Positions 48,238 through 58,801 are shown, counted from the stretch's first letter. The stretch: DNA of 64,000 bases from an uncultured Planctomycetota bacterium (GCA_903901045.1 CAIUPP010000120.1:1-64000), one strand, 5' to 3'. Notes: generated by a model from the sequence alone, not told the origin. Made by a program: numbers and translations.

Positions 48238-50670
48238 ATGAGCGCCCCGATCATCCCTTGGACGGTCACTATGCGAAGGCTTGCTGACGGACAGTTGTCA
48301 TATATTTCACGTGCCCTGCTGGTTGTGGTCCTGTTCGCATGCGCGGCGGCGCTGGTCCTGCCGTTTGATCATGCCGTATCGGGGAGCATCAACAAGGACA
48401 GCTTGGAGGAGATGGACTCTCCAATGCGCGTCATCACCGGCCTGGGCGAGGGGGTGGTTCCGGTCCTGCTATTCCTGCTGCTGGTGGTCTTCCTGGACGA
48501 GCAGCGGCTTGCGGTGGTTGGTTGTTCCACGCTGGCGGCGACGGGGCTGCTCGTGCAAGCCGGCAAGTTCCTGGCGCACCGCGCCCGCCCGAACATGGGC
48601 GATTACGCTTCTTTCCCCTCGGGGCATGCGGCCGTTGCCTTTGCGGCGGCGGTGTTGCTTGCCCGCCGCTATCCTCGCTGGAAGTGGCTCTTCTACGGGT
48701 GCGCGGCTCTCATCAGCGCGTCGCGCGTTCCGCTGAGAATGCACTATCCGTCGGACGTTCTTGCGGGGGCGGGGCTGGGAATACTGACAGCCTCCGCCGC
48801 GTGCTTGATTGCGGGGCGTCTTGAAACGGTACACCCGCAGAAATGGGCCGGGGCGGGGGCGATCGTCTGCGCGGTCGGGATATGCGTCGGAATGATTGCG
48901 GCGCTTCCGAATGACAATCTGATGGCCGTCGGCGGACCCGTGCTGCTGCTGGTCGTTGCGCGTCTGACGTACATCCGCACCGCCTCGTTCTGGGAGGGGT
49001 TGTCGGGGCGAAGCCGGCAAATGGCCGCCGCGGCGCTCGTGACGGGGTGCGCCCTCCTCGCGTTCCTTCCGGGTCTCGGGCGCGTCGTGCTCTTCGACCG
49101 CGATGAGCCGCGCTTCGCCGAAGCCGCCCGCCAGATGATGCTGCGCGGCGACTACCTCGTCCCCTATTTCAACGATGAACCGCGCCTGCACAAACCCCCT
49201 CTGAGCAACTGGATCGCGACGGCCGCCTACCGGGTGGTCGGGGTCAATGAGTGGGGGGCGCGCCTCGGTTCCGCGCTGGCCGGCGTTCTGACCTGCCTGC
49301 TGGTATTCCTGTTTGCCCGCTCCGCCTTCAACCTGCGCACCGGCCTCCTCGCGGGGATTATCACGGCCACGACGCTGCAAATCGTTGTGATGGGCCGAAC
49401 CGGAACGGCGGACTCCATGCAATTGCTGACGGTGGTCGCCTGTTTCTTCGGAGTCTGGAAAGTCCTTGAAGGAGACCGACGGTTTCGCTGGTACGCGCTC
49501 ATCTATGGCAGCGTGCTGGCGGGGGGGCTGCTCAAGGGGCCCGTTGTGGCGGCAATCCTGATCCTGGCGGCGCTCCTCCTTGCCCTGCTACGGCGAGACC
49601 GCCAGGTGCTCACGCGGCTCCATCTGGTCGGCGGCATGCTGGCGGCGATTGCGCTTGCCTGCATCTGGTTCATCCCCGCCAACCGGGCAACGCATGGGGC
49701 TTTTCTGGAGGTCGGAATCGGCCACCACATTATCGAACGCGCGTTCTCCACCGCCATGGACGGGCATAAGGGTCCCTTCTTCTACTACCTTGCGCTCCTG
49801 CCGGTCGCCTTCTTCCCATGGATTGCGCTGCTCCCCTCGTCGGCCGTGGCGCTATGGCGCGAGCGGGAAGAGTGGCGGCGCAGCGCCTTCTTCATCGCCT
49901 GGGCGCTGGCACCCTTCCTCCTGTTCTCGTTCTTGAAAACCAAACTACCGCACTATGTCCTGCCGGCATATCCGGCGCTGGCGATCATTGCAGCCTGGGG
50001 CCTTGACCGAGCGATGACCGGGGCGGAGCGCATGAGCCGCTCGTGGGCGAAATGGCTCGGCATCGGCCTGTTCGGCCTCGTGGCGCTTGCGATAATAACG
50101 GCGCTCGCCGTGGTGGTCCCGTACCGCGATTTCGAGAAGATGGAGGTGAGCGCCCTGTCGGCGGCGACGCTGCTCTTCGTCATGGGCTGGTTTGCGATTG
50201 CCGACATAGTGAATCGAAAAGAGAATCTGCTAGTGGTGAACTTCGGCTGCGGCATGCTCCTGTTCACGCTGGTGGTTGGCTTGTTCTGCCTGCCGGAGTT
50301 CAACCGCTACTCCATCACTCCCGCATTGGCGAAGGCGGTGCGACAGGCCGCGCCGGAGGGAGAAGAGGTCCTGGCGCTCGGCTACCAGGAGCCCTCTCTG
50401 GTATTCTATTCGCGCCGCCACGTGGAAATCATCCCGAGGTGGGGCGTCGTGGCCGAGCGCCTGAAAGCGGGCCGGCCCTTCCTCTGCGTCGTGGATGAGA
50501 AGCATGTCGGCAAGATGCCGGAGGATATCAAGGCGGAGCTGTACGAGGTCGGGACGGTCGACGGAGTCATGCCGTCGAATGCGCAGTGGGGCGAGTTGAA
50601 GCTTTTCGTGCCCAGGGAGGAGCGGGGCGCGCCGGCGGATGCGCCGCCCGCGCACGCCGGCCCCTCGTGA
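48238..50670 (+). CDS. Fusion of PAP2 lipid phosphatase and ArnT-like glycosyltransferase
   Basis: An 810-residue membrane protein made of two enzymes. Residues about 25-200 are a PAP2 phosphatase with the full signature: Lys110 to Arg117-Pro118 (KFLAHRARP), PSGH (127-130), and Arg163...His169...Asp173 (SRVPLRMHYPSD). Residues about 275-810 are a GT-C glycosyltransferase with FDRDEPRFAEAARQM (Asp289-Glu290) and KPPLSNW, as in ArnT, ending in a soluble domain. PAP2 enzymes dephosphorylate lipid phosphates including undecaprenyl pyrophosphate, and ArnT uses undecaprenyl-phosphate sugars. Fusion implies coupling of carrier recycling to sugar transfer. The start at ATG 48238 is tentative; ATG 48271 is possible. 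Confidence 0.88.
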   Translation: MSAPIIPWTVTMRRLADGQLSYISRALLVVVLFACAAALVLPFDHAVSGSINKDSLEEMDSPMRVITGLGEGVVPVLLFLLLVVFLDEQRLAVVGCSTLAATGLLVQAGKFLAHRARPNMGDYASFPSGHAAVAFAAAVLLARRYPRWKWLFYGCAALISASRVPLRMHYPSDVLAGAGLGILTASAACLIAGRLETVHPQKWAGAGAIVCAVGICVGMIAALPNDNLMAVGGPVLLLVVARLTYIRTASFWEGLSGRSRQMAAAALVTGCALLAFLPGLGRVVLFDRDEPRFAEAARQMMLRGDYLVPYFNDEPRLHKPPLSNWIATAAYRVVGVNEWGARLGSALAGVLTCLLVFLFARSAFNLRTGLLAGIITATTLQIVVMGRTGTADSMQLLTVVACFFGVWKVLEGDRRFRWYALIYGSVLAGGLLKGPVVAAILILAALLLALLRRDRQVLTRLHLVGGMLAAIALACIWFIPANRATHGAFLEVGIGHHIIERAFSTAMDGHKGPFFYYLALLPVAFFPWIALLPSSAVALWREREEWRRSAFFIAWALAPFLLFSFLKTKLPHYVLPAYPALAIIAAWGLDRAMTGAERMSRSWAKWLGIGLFGLVALAIITALAVVVPYRDFEKMEVSALSAATLLFVMGWFAIADIVNRKENLLVVNFGCGMLLFTLVVGLFCLPEFNRYSITPALAKAVRQAAPEGEEVLALGYQEPSLVFYSRRHVEIIPRWGVVAERLKAGRPFLCVVDEKHVGKMPEDIKAELYEVGTVDGVMPSNAQWGELKLFVPREERGAPADAPPAHAGPS

Positions 50671-50697
50671 ACTTCTCGCACAGGAGGAAAGGCCGTG

Positions 50698-51150
50698 ATG
50701 ATCCAGGAGTTCAAGAAATTCATCGCTCGCGGCAACGTCATTGACCTGGCGGTGGCCGTCATCATTGGCGCGGCGTTCGGGAAGATCGTCAACTCCCTGG
50801 TCGAGGGCGTCATCCTGCCCCCGCTCGGGCTCGTGCTGGGGAAAGTGGACTTCTCCAGCCTCTTCTACACCCTGGACCGCAGCCACGGCCTCCCCGGCTC
50901 GCTGGTCGAGGCCAGGGCCAAGGGGATCCCGGTCCTCGCCTACGGCGCGTTCATCAACGACGTGGTCAACTTCGTGATCATCGCCGCCGTCGTGTTCCTC
51001 CTGGTGCGGATGGTGAACCGCATCGAGCACCGGAAGGAAATGGCCCCGCCGCCCCCGGCGACGAAAGAGTGCCCCTATTGCCTCTCCGCGATTCCCGTGA
51101 AAGCCACCCGTTGCGCGCATTGCACCTCGAACCTGCCGGGGGTGGGTTGA
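50698..51150 (+). CDS. mscL: Large-conductance mechanosensitive channel with zinc-ribbon tail
   Basis: A 150-residue MscL. The N-terminal helix and TM1 read FIARGNVIDLAVAVIIGAAF, followed by FGKIVNSLVEGVILPPLG, the hallmark gate region, and TM2 is NDVVNFVIIAAVVFLLVRMV. It opens under membrane tension to release solutes in osmotic downshock. The tail is unusual: after APPPPA come CPYC and CAHC, a four-cysteine zinc ribbon (residues about 124-143), where E. coli has a short amphipathic helix. AGGAGG lies at 50682-50687. GTG 50695 and ATG 50698 are both possible starts; I favour ATG. Confidence 0.92.
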   Translation: MIQEFKKFIARGNVIDLAVAVIIGAAFGKIVNSLVEGVILPPLGLVLGKVDFSSLFYTLDRSHGLPGSLVEARAKGIPVLAYGAFINDVVNFVIIAAVVFLLVRMVNRIEHRKEMAPPPPATKECPYCLSAIPVKATRCAHCTSNLPGVG

Positions 51151-51184
51151 GGCGGCGCCTGTCAGATTGATGGAGGAAAACGCC

Positions 51185-51748
51185 ATGTTCCGAAAACTGT
51201 CTTGCCGAAGGATGCTCGGGTTCGGGCTCATCGAGGTCATGGCCGTCAGCGCCATCATGACCAGCCTGAGCAGTCAGGGGGGGTATCAGTATGCCATCAA
51301 CCAGGCGAACGAGACCAAGGGGGTCAACAACCTCAAGCAGATTTACCAGTTGCTGCTGATGGAGGACATGGGAGGCGGGTTGCCCAAGGCGGCCTTCTAT
51401 CCCGACGGGGATCCGAAGAAGAACCCCAAGTCCATACTGAACCTGCTTCCCGGCTCCGAAAGCGCGCTGTTCGTCTCTCCTTTCGCGCCGGAGGGACTGA
51501 AGAGCAAAGGGCTGACCTTCGCCTGGAACGACGCCGTGAACGGCAAGACGATAGACAGCCTCCCCAAGGACACCTGGCTGCTCGTGGACCTTGCCGCCTT
51601 CATCGCGGACCCCTCCATCCCGAAGCCGACGCGCTACCTGATCCTCTATTCAGACGGGCGCGCGCTTGCCGTGGCCGAACTCCCGGGGGATATCAAGAAG
51701 GCCGTCGCCGACGCGCAGGCGAAATCGAAGGCGCAGGAACAGAAATAG
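51185..51748 (+). CDS. Pseudopilin-like protein with poor transmembrane helix
   Basis: A 187-residue protein with a prepilin-type leader: MFRKLSCRRMLG|FGLIEVMAVSAIMTS, with Gly12 at -1 and Glu17 at +5. The following helix is interrupted by SSQGG, so the usual long hydrophobic stretch is short. The remainder is soluble (FVSPFAPEGLKSKGLTFAW), with a Lys/Ala/Gln-rich C-terminus. There is no H-X9-DG motif. I chose ATG 51185 because GGAGG lies 8 bases before it; 51167 is also in frame. Function is unknown; assembly into a secretion pseudopilus is the family expectation. Confidence 0.6.
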   Translation: MFRKLSCRRMLGFGLIEVMAVSAIMTSLSSQGGYQYAINQANETKGVNNLKQIYQLLLMEDMGGGLPKAAFYPDGDPKKNPKSILNLLPGSESALFVSPFAPEGLKSKGLTFAWNDAVNGKTIDSLPKDTWLLVDLAAFIADPSIPKPTRYLILYSDGRALAVAELPGDIKKAVADAQAKSKAQEQK

Positions 51749-51833
51749 AAGTTGTCTTGCCGGGGCAAAGAGTCGTGCGGCCGCGTTGGATTGGCCCTCT
51801 TGGCGAAGGAGGCGCAAACGGGCATTCCATCCC

Positions 51834-53225
51834 TCACTCCGCCGCGTCGGCTTCCTCTCTCCTGCGATTTCGCGCGCGGTAGAGTATCCGCAGCGGAATC
51901 TCCGGGAAGGGGAGGTTGCGGCGCAGGAAATTCGCCAGGAACCGCGTGTACTGATCGGAGATCAGGTGGGGGTGGCTGGCGAAGATAAGGAACGTGGGGG
52001 GGGCCACGGCGATCTGCGTCCCGTACAGCAGGTTGGGGCGCTTGCCGCGCGCGACATCCGGCGACCGCGTCTGCGCCGCAAGCTGGATGATCGCATTCAA
52101 CTGCGCCGTCGGCACCTGGTGGCGCGCCTGATTCTGAAGCGACTGCGCCAGTTGCAGCGTCTCGTCGACGTTCATCTCCTCCTGCGCGCAGATGAAGCTG
52201 ACCGGCGCGAAGGAAAGCCCGGACAGGTGGGCGTTCAGGTACTTGATGTACTCCTCGGTCGTGAACTTCCCGTTCGCCAGGTCCCACTTGTTGACGGTGA
52301 TGATGCACGGCTTGCAGTCCGCCTCGATGGTCGAGGCCAGTTGCTTGTCCACGCGCGAGATCTCGGCGGTCACGTCCACCATGAGCAGCGCCACGTCGCA
52401 CCGCTTGATGGCGCGCGCCGCGCGGGCCAGCGCATAGAATTCCACCGAATCGGCCAGCTTGGACTTCCGCTTCAACCCCGCGGTGTCCACCGCCAGATAG
52501 CTCTTGCCGTTGCGCTCGAACCGCACGTCCACCGCATCGCGCGTGGTGCCGGGCAAAGCGCTGACGATCACCCGCTTCTCGCCCACCAGCGTGTTGGTCA
52601 GCGTGGACTTGCCGACGTTCTGCCGCCCCACGATCGCCAGCCGCAGCAGCGGCTCCGCAGGCGCGGTGACTTCCCCCGCCGGCAGCAGCGACACGAGAAG
52701 GTCCATCAGGTCCGTGCGCCCGTAGCTGTTCTTGGCGCTGACGTTCGCCACATTCTCGAAGCCGAGCTTCCCGAACTCCGCCGCGATCAGCGCGTGCTTC
52801 GCGTGCTCCACCTTGTTGGCGACCAGCACCACGGGGCGGCCGATCCGGCGCAGACGGTTGGCGATTTCGCCATCCAGCGGCACCATCCCCTGCTGGGCGT
52901 CCACCACAAAAAGGACCAGGTCCGCGCGCACGATGGCGGTTTCGATCTGCGTTTCCACCTCGGCGGCCAGGTCGTCGGGCGTGCCGATTCCGCCGGTATC
53001 CCAAAGCTCGATCAGGTGCGTTCCGTACTGGACCAGCGCGCTGATGCGGTCGCGCGTCACCCCGGCCATGGGGTCCACGATGGAGATGCGCTTGCGCGCC
53101 AGGCAATTGAGCAACGAGGACTTGCCGACGTTCGGCCGGCCGACGATGACCACCGACGGAATGGTCCCGGCTGGGCGTTCACCCAGCCCGGATATCTCAG
53201 GAAAAGCAATGTCGCGACGCGCCAC
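51834..53225 (-). CDS. der: Ribosome-biogenesis GTPase Der
   Basis: A 463-residue double GTPase (EngA/Der) that supports maturation of the 50S subunit. Domain 1 has GRPNVGKS (residues 29-36), WDTGG and NKVE (137-140). Domain 2 has GRQNVGKS, VDTAGLKRKSK and NKWD. The C-terminal KH-like domain ends in the expected RNxLPFPEIPLRI region. The first G4 box has Glu where NKxD is normal, a conservative change. The N-terminus is extended by about 20 residues. It lies alone on the minus strand, with an upstream membrane protein gene in the same direction. Confidence 0.93.
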   Translation of the reverse strand: MARRDIAFPEISGLGERPAGTIPSVVIVGRPNVGKSSLLNCLARKRISIVDPMAGVTRDRISALVQYGTHLIELWDTGGIGTPDDLAAEVETQIETAIVRADLVLFVVDAQQGMVPLDGEIANRLRRIGRPVVLVANKVEHAKHALIAAEFGKLGFENVANVSAKNSYGRTDLMDLLVSLLPAGEVTAPAEPLLRLAIVGRQNVGKSTLTNTLVGEKRVIVSALPGTTRDAVDVRFERNGKSYLAVDTAGLKRKSKLADSVEFYALARAARAIKRCDVALLMVDVTAEISRVDKQLASTIEADCKPCIITVNKWDLANGKFTTEEYIKYLNAHLSGLSFAPVSFICAQEEMNVDETLQLAQSLQNQARHQVPTAQLNAIIQLAAQTRSPDVARGKRPNLLYGTQIAVAPPTFLIFASHPHLISDQYTRFLANFLRRNLPFPEIPLRILYRARNRRREEADAAE

Positions 53226-53352
53226 GGGAACGTCTCCTGAATAAGAGCGGAGAAAAAGGGAGGGAACGGACGATTTGCGATCACTGATTTGCGATTAGCA
53301 ATTTCTGAATCTGCGAAATTCCGGCGCGCCGGTGCGTCGTTCAAATCGCCAA

Positions 53353-54414
53353 TCAGTCGTTCTTCTCGGCCTCCGGCAGATACGCCTCGCTCATGTCCGT
53401 GCCGTCCACGTCGCGGCGGATGATGGCATAAATCACGGTGTACGCCGAAATCTTGAGGCTCACAATGTACCCCAGGAACAGCCCGCCGGCCAGGATCAGC
53501 AGCGTCCGCACCAGCACCATGGCGAACAGCATGGAGGCCTGCGTGCCATCCGGCGGAATGCCCGTGCAAATGAAATCGTTCAGCGCCTTGAAGTCCGCTG
53601 GCGCCATCCCGGCGCCCACGCTCACTCGGGCGATCCGCAACATGCAGAGCAGGAAGCAAGCCACGAAAACGGTCGTCACCGTCCCGTAAACCAGCCCGAC
53701 CAGCCAGCACCAGATCGTCTTCCAGGGGCGGGCGAAGAGGTAGTTGAAGGAACGGCTCACGGCATCGAAGGCGTCGGTCCCTTCCATGGCGATCGTCGGC
53801 CACAGGAAGAGGCCCCCGAACAGCGTTCCGATCAGCAGAATGAGGACGAAGAAACTGCTCAGCACCGCCAGGAAGAAGAAGATCCCCAGCAGAATGGGCC
53901 CGACCCACGGGATGCACCCGGCCAGGCCGAGCACGTAGTTGCACAGAAGGAAGAGCGCGGCAAAGAAGAGCGGCGCGATCGGCGCCCAGAAGAAGGAGCC
54001 GAATTTCCGGCAGGCGAAGTTCGTAGCGTCGGCGATGTCGATGCGCTTGCCCTTGGTGAACTCAACCGCCGCCAGGCGCGCGATGGCCCCGCCGAAGAAG
54101 GACCAGATGGAGAGCATAAGGACCAGGGCGACCCCCAGGAAGGCCGCATGGCGGAACGTCATACCGCAATGCGCTTTGCACCAGTCGGTTGTCGTCACAT
54201 GGCTCCACAGCGCGTGCGCGCTCTGGGCGGGGTTGCGCAGCGCATCCTGAAACGCCAGTTGGGTCTCCGGCGCGCAGGAGGAGGCCAGGAGCAGCAGGTA
54301 GATCACCAGAAGGGAGACGTACACCCCCAGCGTGCCCAGGACGATCTTGCGCGCATCAAGCGCCAACCGGAAGCAGGAGAAGATGTCCCGCCAGCTCTGT
54401 TTGTGTTCCAGCAT
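53353..54414 (-). CDS. Polytopic membrane protein of unknown function
   Basis: A 353-residue protein with six or seven hydrophobic helices: LGTLGVYVSLLVIYLLLLAS, FLGVALVLMLSIWSFFGGAI, LFFAALFLLCNYVLGLAG, a long FFFLAVLSSFFVLILLIGTL, VGLVYGTVTTVFVACFLLC and a final helix before the tail. It has the general layout of DUF4013/YIP1-like proteins but no motif I can name. I chose ATG 54414 at MLEHKQSWRDIFSCF; the in-frame extension to 54450 is Arg/Pro-rich. It precedes der by 127 bases on the same strand. Without a known family I assign no role. Confidence 0.65.
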   Translation of the reverse strand: MLEHKQSWRDIFSCFRLALDARKIVLGTLGVYVSLLVIYLLLLASSCAPETQLAFQDALRNPAQSAHALWSHVTTTDWCKAHCGMTFRHAAFLGVALVLMLSIWSFFGGAIARLAAVEFTKGKRIDIADATNFACRKFGSFFWAPIAPLFFAALFLLCNYVLGLAGCIPWVGPILLGIFFFLAVLSSFFVLILLIGTLFGGLFLWPTIAMEGTDAFDAVSRSFNYLFARPWKTIWCWLVGLVYGTVTTVFVACFLLCMLRIARVSVGAGMAPADFKALNDFICTGIPPDGTQASMLFAMVLVRTLLILAGGLFLGYIVSLKISAYTVIYAIIRRDVDGTDMSEAYLPEAEKND

Positions 54415-54525
54415 GATTCTTAGCCTCCGTGAAGGGAGTGGAGGGGGCAAAAGCGCGTCCGCAACAATGAGTCCGAGTATAGGGGCGCAACCCCGCTTGT
54501 GTCAAGGCGTTTCGCGCGGTGGAAC

Positions 54526-54658
54526 GGATTCAACGTTCAACATCCAACGTCCTACGTCCAACCTTCCACTAACGACAATGGCCAACTATCGCGCATGACG
54601 TCCATCCGTTGTTCTTTGAACGTTGAAAGTTGGACGTCGGATGTCGAACGTTGAATCC
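54526..54658. repeat. Inverted repeat with 40-bp arms
   Basis: The left arm GGATTCAACGTTCAACATCC, continuing AACGTCCTACGTCCAACCTT (54526-54565), is matched in inverse by GAACGTTGAAAGTTGGACGT, continuing CGGATGTCGAACGTTGAATCC, at 54618-54658. The arms are built from repeated ACGTT/CAACGT units. It lies in the gap after yacG; on transcription it would form a long hairpin that could end the yacG transcript. Confidence 0.7.
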
Positions 54659-54664
54659 GTTAGA

Positions 54665-54865
54665 TCACTCGCGATGGGGCGGCGCTCCGTCGTTGGCCTC
54701 ATCCTCTTCAGCCGGCTTCTCTCCGGGCATGCGGTGCTCCTCGTTGAACCATTTCCCCAGGTCGACCAGTTTGCAGCGTTTGCTGCAGAAGGGGAAATAG
54801 GGCAGGTCCTTGATCTGCTCGTACTGAAGCGCCTTTCCGCAGCGCCGGCATGCGATGATGGGCAT
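54665..54865 (-). CDS. yacG: DNA gyrase inhibitor/zinc protein YacG-like
   Basis: A 66-residue protein of the YacG (DUF329) family. Four cysteines bind zinc: Cys6 and Cys9 (CRRC) and Cys27 and Cys31 (FCSKRC), followed by VDLGKWFNEEHRMPG, the family's second signature. E. coli YacG binds GyrB and inhibits gyrase. The C-terminus is acidic. ATG 54865 lies 7 bases after the FmdB-like gene's stop codon, so they are co-transcribed with grpE-dnaJ upstream. Confidence 0.88.
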   Translation of the reverse strand: MPIIACRRCGKALQYEQIKDLPYFPFCSKRCKLVDLGKWFNEEHRMPGEKPAEEDEANDGAPPHRE

Positions 54866-54872
54866 ATGCGGC

Positions 54873-55148
54873 TCAGTCCTTCTTGGCGTTCGGGCAGCCC
54901 TTGCACTTCGACTCGCACGGAGTGCTGCTCGACTCCGCCTTCGCCTTGTCGGAGCTGTAGCTCTTCGAGCGGTAATCGGTCTGGTAGAAACCGTTCCCCT
55001 TGAACAGCACGGCCCCGCCGCTGCCGATCTTCCGCCGCAGCTTGCGCTTCTTGCACTTCGGGCAGGTGCGCAGGGGGGCATCGTTCATCTGCTGGAACTC
55101 TTCGAATTCGTGATGGCACGCCTCGCACTCGTACTCATAAGTCGGCAC
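54873..55148 (-). CDS. FmdB family zinc-ribbon protein
   Basis: A 91-residue protein of the FmdB/CxxC_CxxC_SSSS family. The start MPTYEYECEACHHEFEEFQQ and CPKCKKRKLRRKIGSG supply two CxxC pairs, followed by FKGNGFYQTDYRS, the conserved end of the domain. The tail is Ser/Cys-rich (CESKCKGC), adding possible metal ligands. FmdB proteins were named as putative regulators of amidase/formamidase genes; their molecular role is unsettled. It lies 11 bases after grpE on the same strand. Confidence 0.88.
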   Translation of the reverse strand: MPTYEYECEACHHEFEEFQQMNDAPLRTCPKCKKRKLRRKIGSGGAVLFKGNGFYQTDYRSKSYSSDKAKAESSSTPCESKCKGCPNAKKD

Positions 55149-55159
55149 GACGCTCTCCT

Positions 55160-55756
55160 TTACTCTGGCTTACCGGCCGGGTCCTCCGGCTTCTTGCTGA
55201 TGACGACGCGCACCGGGCGCAGCAGCCGGTTGTGGATCGTGTATCCCTTCTGCGTCTGGTGCAGCACCTTGTCGGGCTCATGCTCCTGGGACTCCATGAT
55301 CGAGATTGCTTCATGGACATCCGTGTCGAACGGCTCACCGGCGCGCGCCTCGATCTGCCGGATGCCATGCTTGGCGAAGATATCGCGGATCTGCTTCTCG
55401 ACCTGCTCAACCCCCACGATGATCTTCTCGAACGCCTCATGCTCTCTGGCGGCGCGGAGGGCCGCTTCCAGGTTGTCCGCCACCGGGAGAAGCTCGCGGG
55501 CGAAACCTTCCAGCGTGTACTGGGCGCGCTCCTGCATGTCGCGCTCCATGCGCTTCTGCGAGTTGATGAAATCGGCCGTCACGCGCTTCAGACGGTCCAT
55601 CAGCGCGTCGTATTCCGCTGCCTTGCGCCGCAGGTCGGCCAGTTCCGCCGGCGCGGGAGAGGGCGCGGCGGCCTCGGGCGTCCTCCCTTCCTCCGTCGGT
55701 TGCTCGACCTGTGAAGGGGCGTCCTTCGGGCTGTTCGATTCGTTCGTCATGGTCAC
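55160..55756 (-). CDS. grpE: GrpE nucleotide exchange factor
   Basis: A 198-residue GrpE that releases ADP from DnaK. The N-terminal 40 residues are acidic and Pro/Ala-rich, followed by a long helix ([20 protein letters not shown]...[17 protein letters not shown]) and the C-terminal beta domain with [19 protein letters not shown] and [19 protein letters not shown], which are diagnostic. The ATG overlaps the dnaJ stop by 4 bases, giving the order dnaJ-grpE-fmdB-like-yacG. dnaK itself is not in the window. Confidence 0.95.
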   Translation of the reverse strand: MTMTNESNSPKDAPSQVEQPTEEGRTPEAAAPSPAPAELADLRRKAAEYDALMDRLKRVTADFINSQKRMERDMQERAQYTLEGFARELLPVADNLEAALRAAREHEAFEKIIVGVEQVEKQIRDIFAKHGIRQIEARAGEPFDTDVHEAISIMESQEHEPDKVLHQTQKGYTIHNRLLRPVRVVISKKPEDPAGKPE

Positions 55757-56880
55757 TCCTTTCCCGCCAGCTCATCCAGGTACGTCTTGGCCTTTTCGAA
55801 GAAGGACTTGCGGCGGGGGGTGACGTTCCGGTCCTCCGTCGCCGCGAACTGGTGCATCAACTCCTCCTGCTCGCGCGTCAGCGTTCGAGGGACTTCGATC
55901 ACCACGCGCACCATCTGGCTGCCGCGTCCGCGCCCGGCGAGGCTGGGAAAACCCTTGCCCGCGAGGCGGAAAACGCGCCCGCTCTGCGTGCCGCGCGGGA
56001 CGTGCAGCGAAGCTTTCCCTTGCAGCGTGGGCACCTCGATCTCTGTTCCCAGCGCGGCCTGCGCGAAGCCGATCGGCACCTCGCACAGCACGTCATCCCC
56101 CTCGCGCTCGAAAATCGAATGCGGCTTGAGGCGGATATCGCAATACAGGTCGCCGCGCGGCGTGCCGTTGGGCCCTGCGTCCCCTTCGCCGCGCGCAATC
56201 AGCCGCTGGCCGTCCGCCACCCCGGCGGGGATGCGCAGCGGCACCTTCACCCGCGCGTTCTCGCGCCCGGAGCCGGAGCATTTCGCGCAGGGATCGCGCA
56301 CCACCTGCCCCGCCCCGCGGCAGTTGGGGCAGGTCTGGCGCATGACGAACATCCCGCGCCGCTGCTCCACCTCGCCATGCCCGTGGCAGTAGGGGCAGGC
56401 GACCGGGCCCGTGCCGCGCTTGGCCCCCGTGCCGCGGCATTCCGCGCACAACTCGTTGCGGTTGATCTCAATCGTCTGCTCCACCCCGCGCATCGCCTCT
56501 TCGAACGTGAGTTCGATCTGGATGCGCCGGTGCGCCCCGCCGCGCTGCGCGCCGCGGCCGAACGCATCCTCGAAGACGCTTCCCCCGAAGATGTCCGCGA
56601 AGTGGCTGAAAATATCATCCACGCCGGTGAAGTGGGGGCCGCCGGCCGCGCCGGAGGACATCCCCGCATGCCCGAACTGGTCGTACCGCGCCTTCTGCTG
56701 CGGGTCGCTGAGCACCTCGTAGGCCTCGGCGGCCTCCTTGAACTTCTGCTCCGCCTCCTTATCGTCCGGGTTGCGGTCGGGATGGTGCTTCAGCGCCGCC
56801 TTGCGAAACGCCTTCTTCATCTCATCCGCCGAGGCGTTCCGGTCCACGCCCAGAACCTCATAGTAGTCGCGTTTCGACAT
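55753..56880 (-). CDS. dnaJ: Chaperone DnaJ (type I Hsp40)
   Basis: A 375-residue type I J protein. The J domain (residues 1-70) has HHPDRN, a Gly/Phe region follows (short, with [15 protein letters not shown]), and the zinc domain has four CxxCxGxG repeats: [24 protein letters not shown] and CAKCSGSG. The C-terminal substrate-binding domain is complete ([20 protein letters not shown] and GKGFPSL). It stimulates DnaK ATPase and delivers clients. It starts the four-gene leftward stress operon with a promoter at 56963-56991. Confidence 0.97.
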   Translation of the reverse strand: MSKRDYYEVLGVDRNASADEMKKAFRKAALKHHPDRNPDDKEAEQKFKEAAEAYEVLSDPQQKARYDQFGHAGMSSGAAGGPHFTGVDDIFSHFADIFGGSVFEDAFGRGAQRGGAHRRIQIELTFEEAMRGVEQTIEINRNELCAECRGTGAKRGTGPVACPYCHGHGEVEQRRGMFVMRQTCPNCRGAGQVVRDPCAKCSGSGRENARVKVPLRIPAGVADGQRLIARGEGDAGPNGTPRGDLYCDIRLKPHSIFEREGDDVLCEVPIGFAQAALGTEIEVPTLQGKASLHVPRGTQSGRVFRLAGKGFPSLAGRGRGSQMVRVVIEVPRTLTREQEELMHQFAATEDRNVTPRRKSFFEKAKTYLDELAGKE

Positions 56881-56962
56881 GCCGTCTCTCTAGGTCAAGC
56901 CAGCCGCGTGCTGTAAAGTTTCGGGGCGCGCCGGGGGAGGAAGCTATGCTCCACGACCCTTC

Positions 56963-56991
56963 ATAATATCATCCCTGTCCAAATCCGGCAA
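56963..56991 (-). promoter_or_regulatory. Candidate promoter of the dnaJ-grpE operon
   Basis: On the minus strand TTGCCG (56991-56986) and TATTAT (56968-56963) are 17 bases apart, about 80 bases before the dnaJ ATG. No CIRCE element is visible near it. Confidence 0.5.
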
Positions 56992-57059
56992 CAAACACGG
57001 CCCGCGTCCAGTCGCGGCGTTCCGCCGGGGCGGGCGCACAGACGTTCCCGGAAGCACGA

Positions 57060-57091
57060 ACGGCCAGCACCCGACTTTGGATGCTGGCCGT
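57060..57091. terminator. Hairpin downstream of groEL1
   Basis: ACGGCCAGCA and TGCTGGCCGT form a perfect 10-bp stem with a 12-base loop, 25 bases after the groEL1 stop codon. There is no T-tract, so it may be an mRNA 3'-end stabiliser or a factor-dependent terminator. Confidence 0.55.
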
Positions 57092-57115
57092 CCTGCGTGA
57101 GTCCTCGATAACTGC

Positions 57116-58801
<1,686 letters not shown>

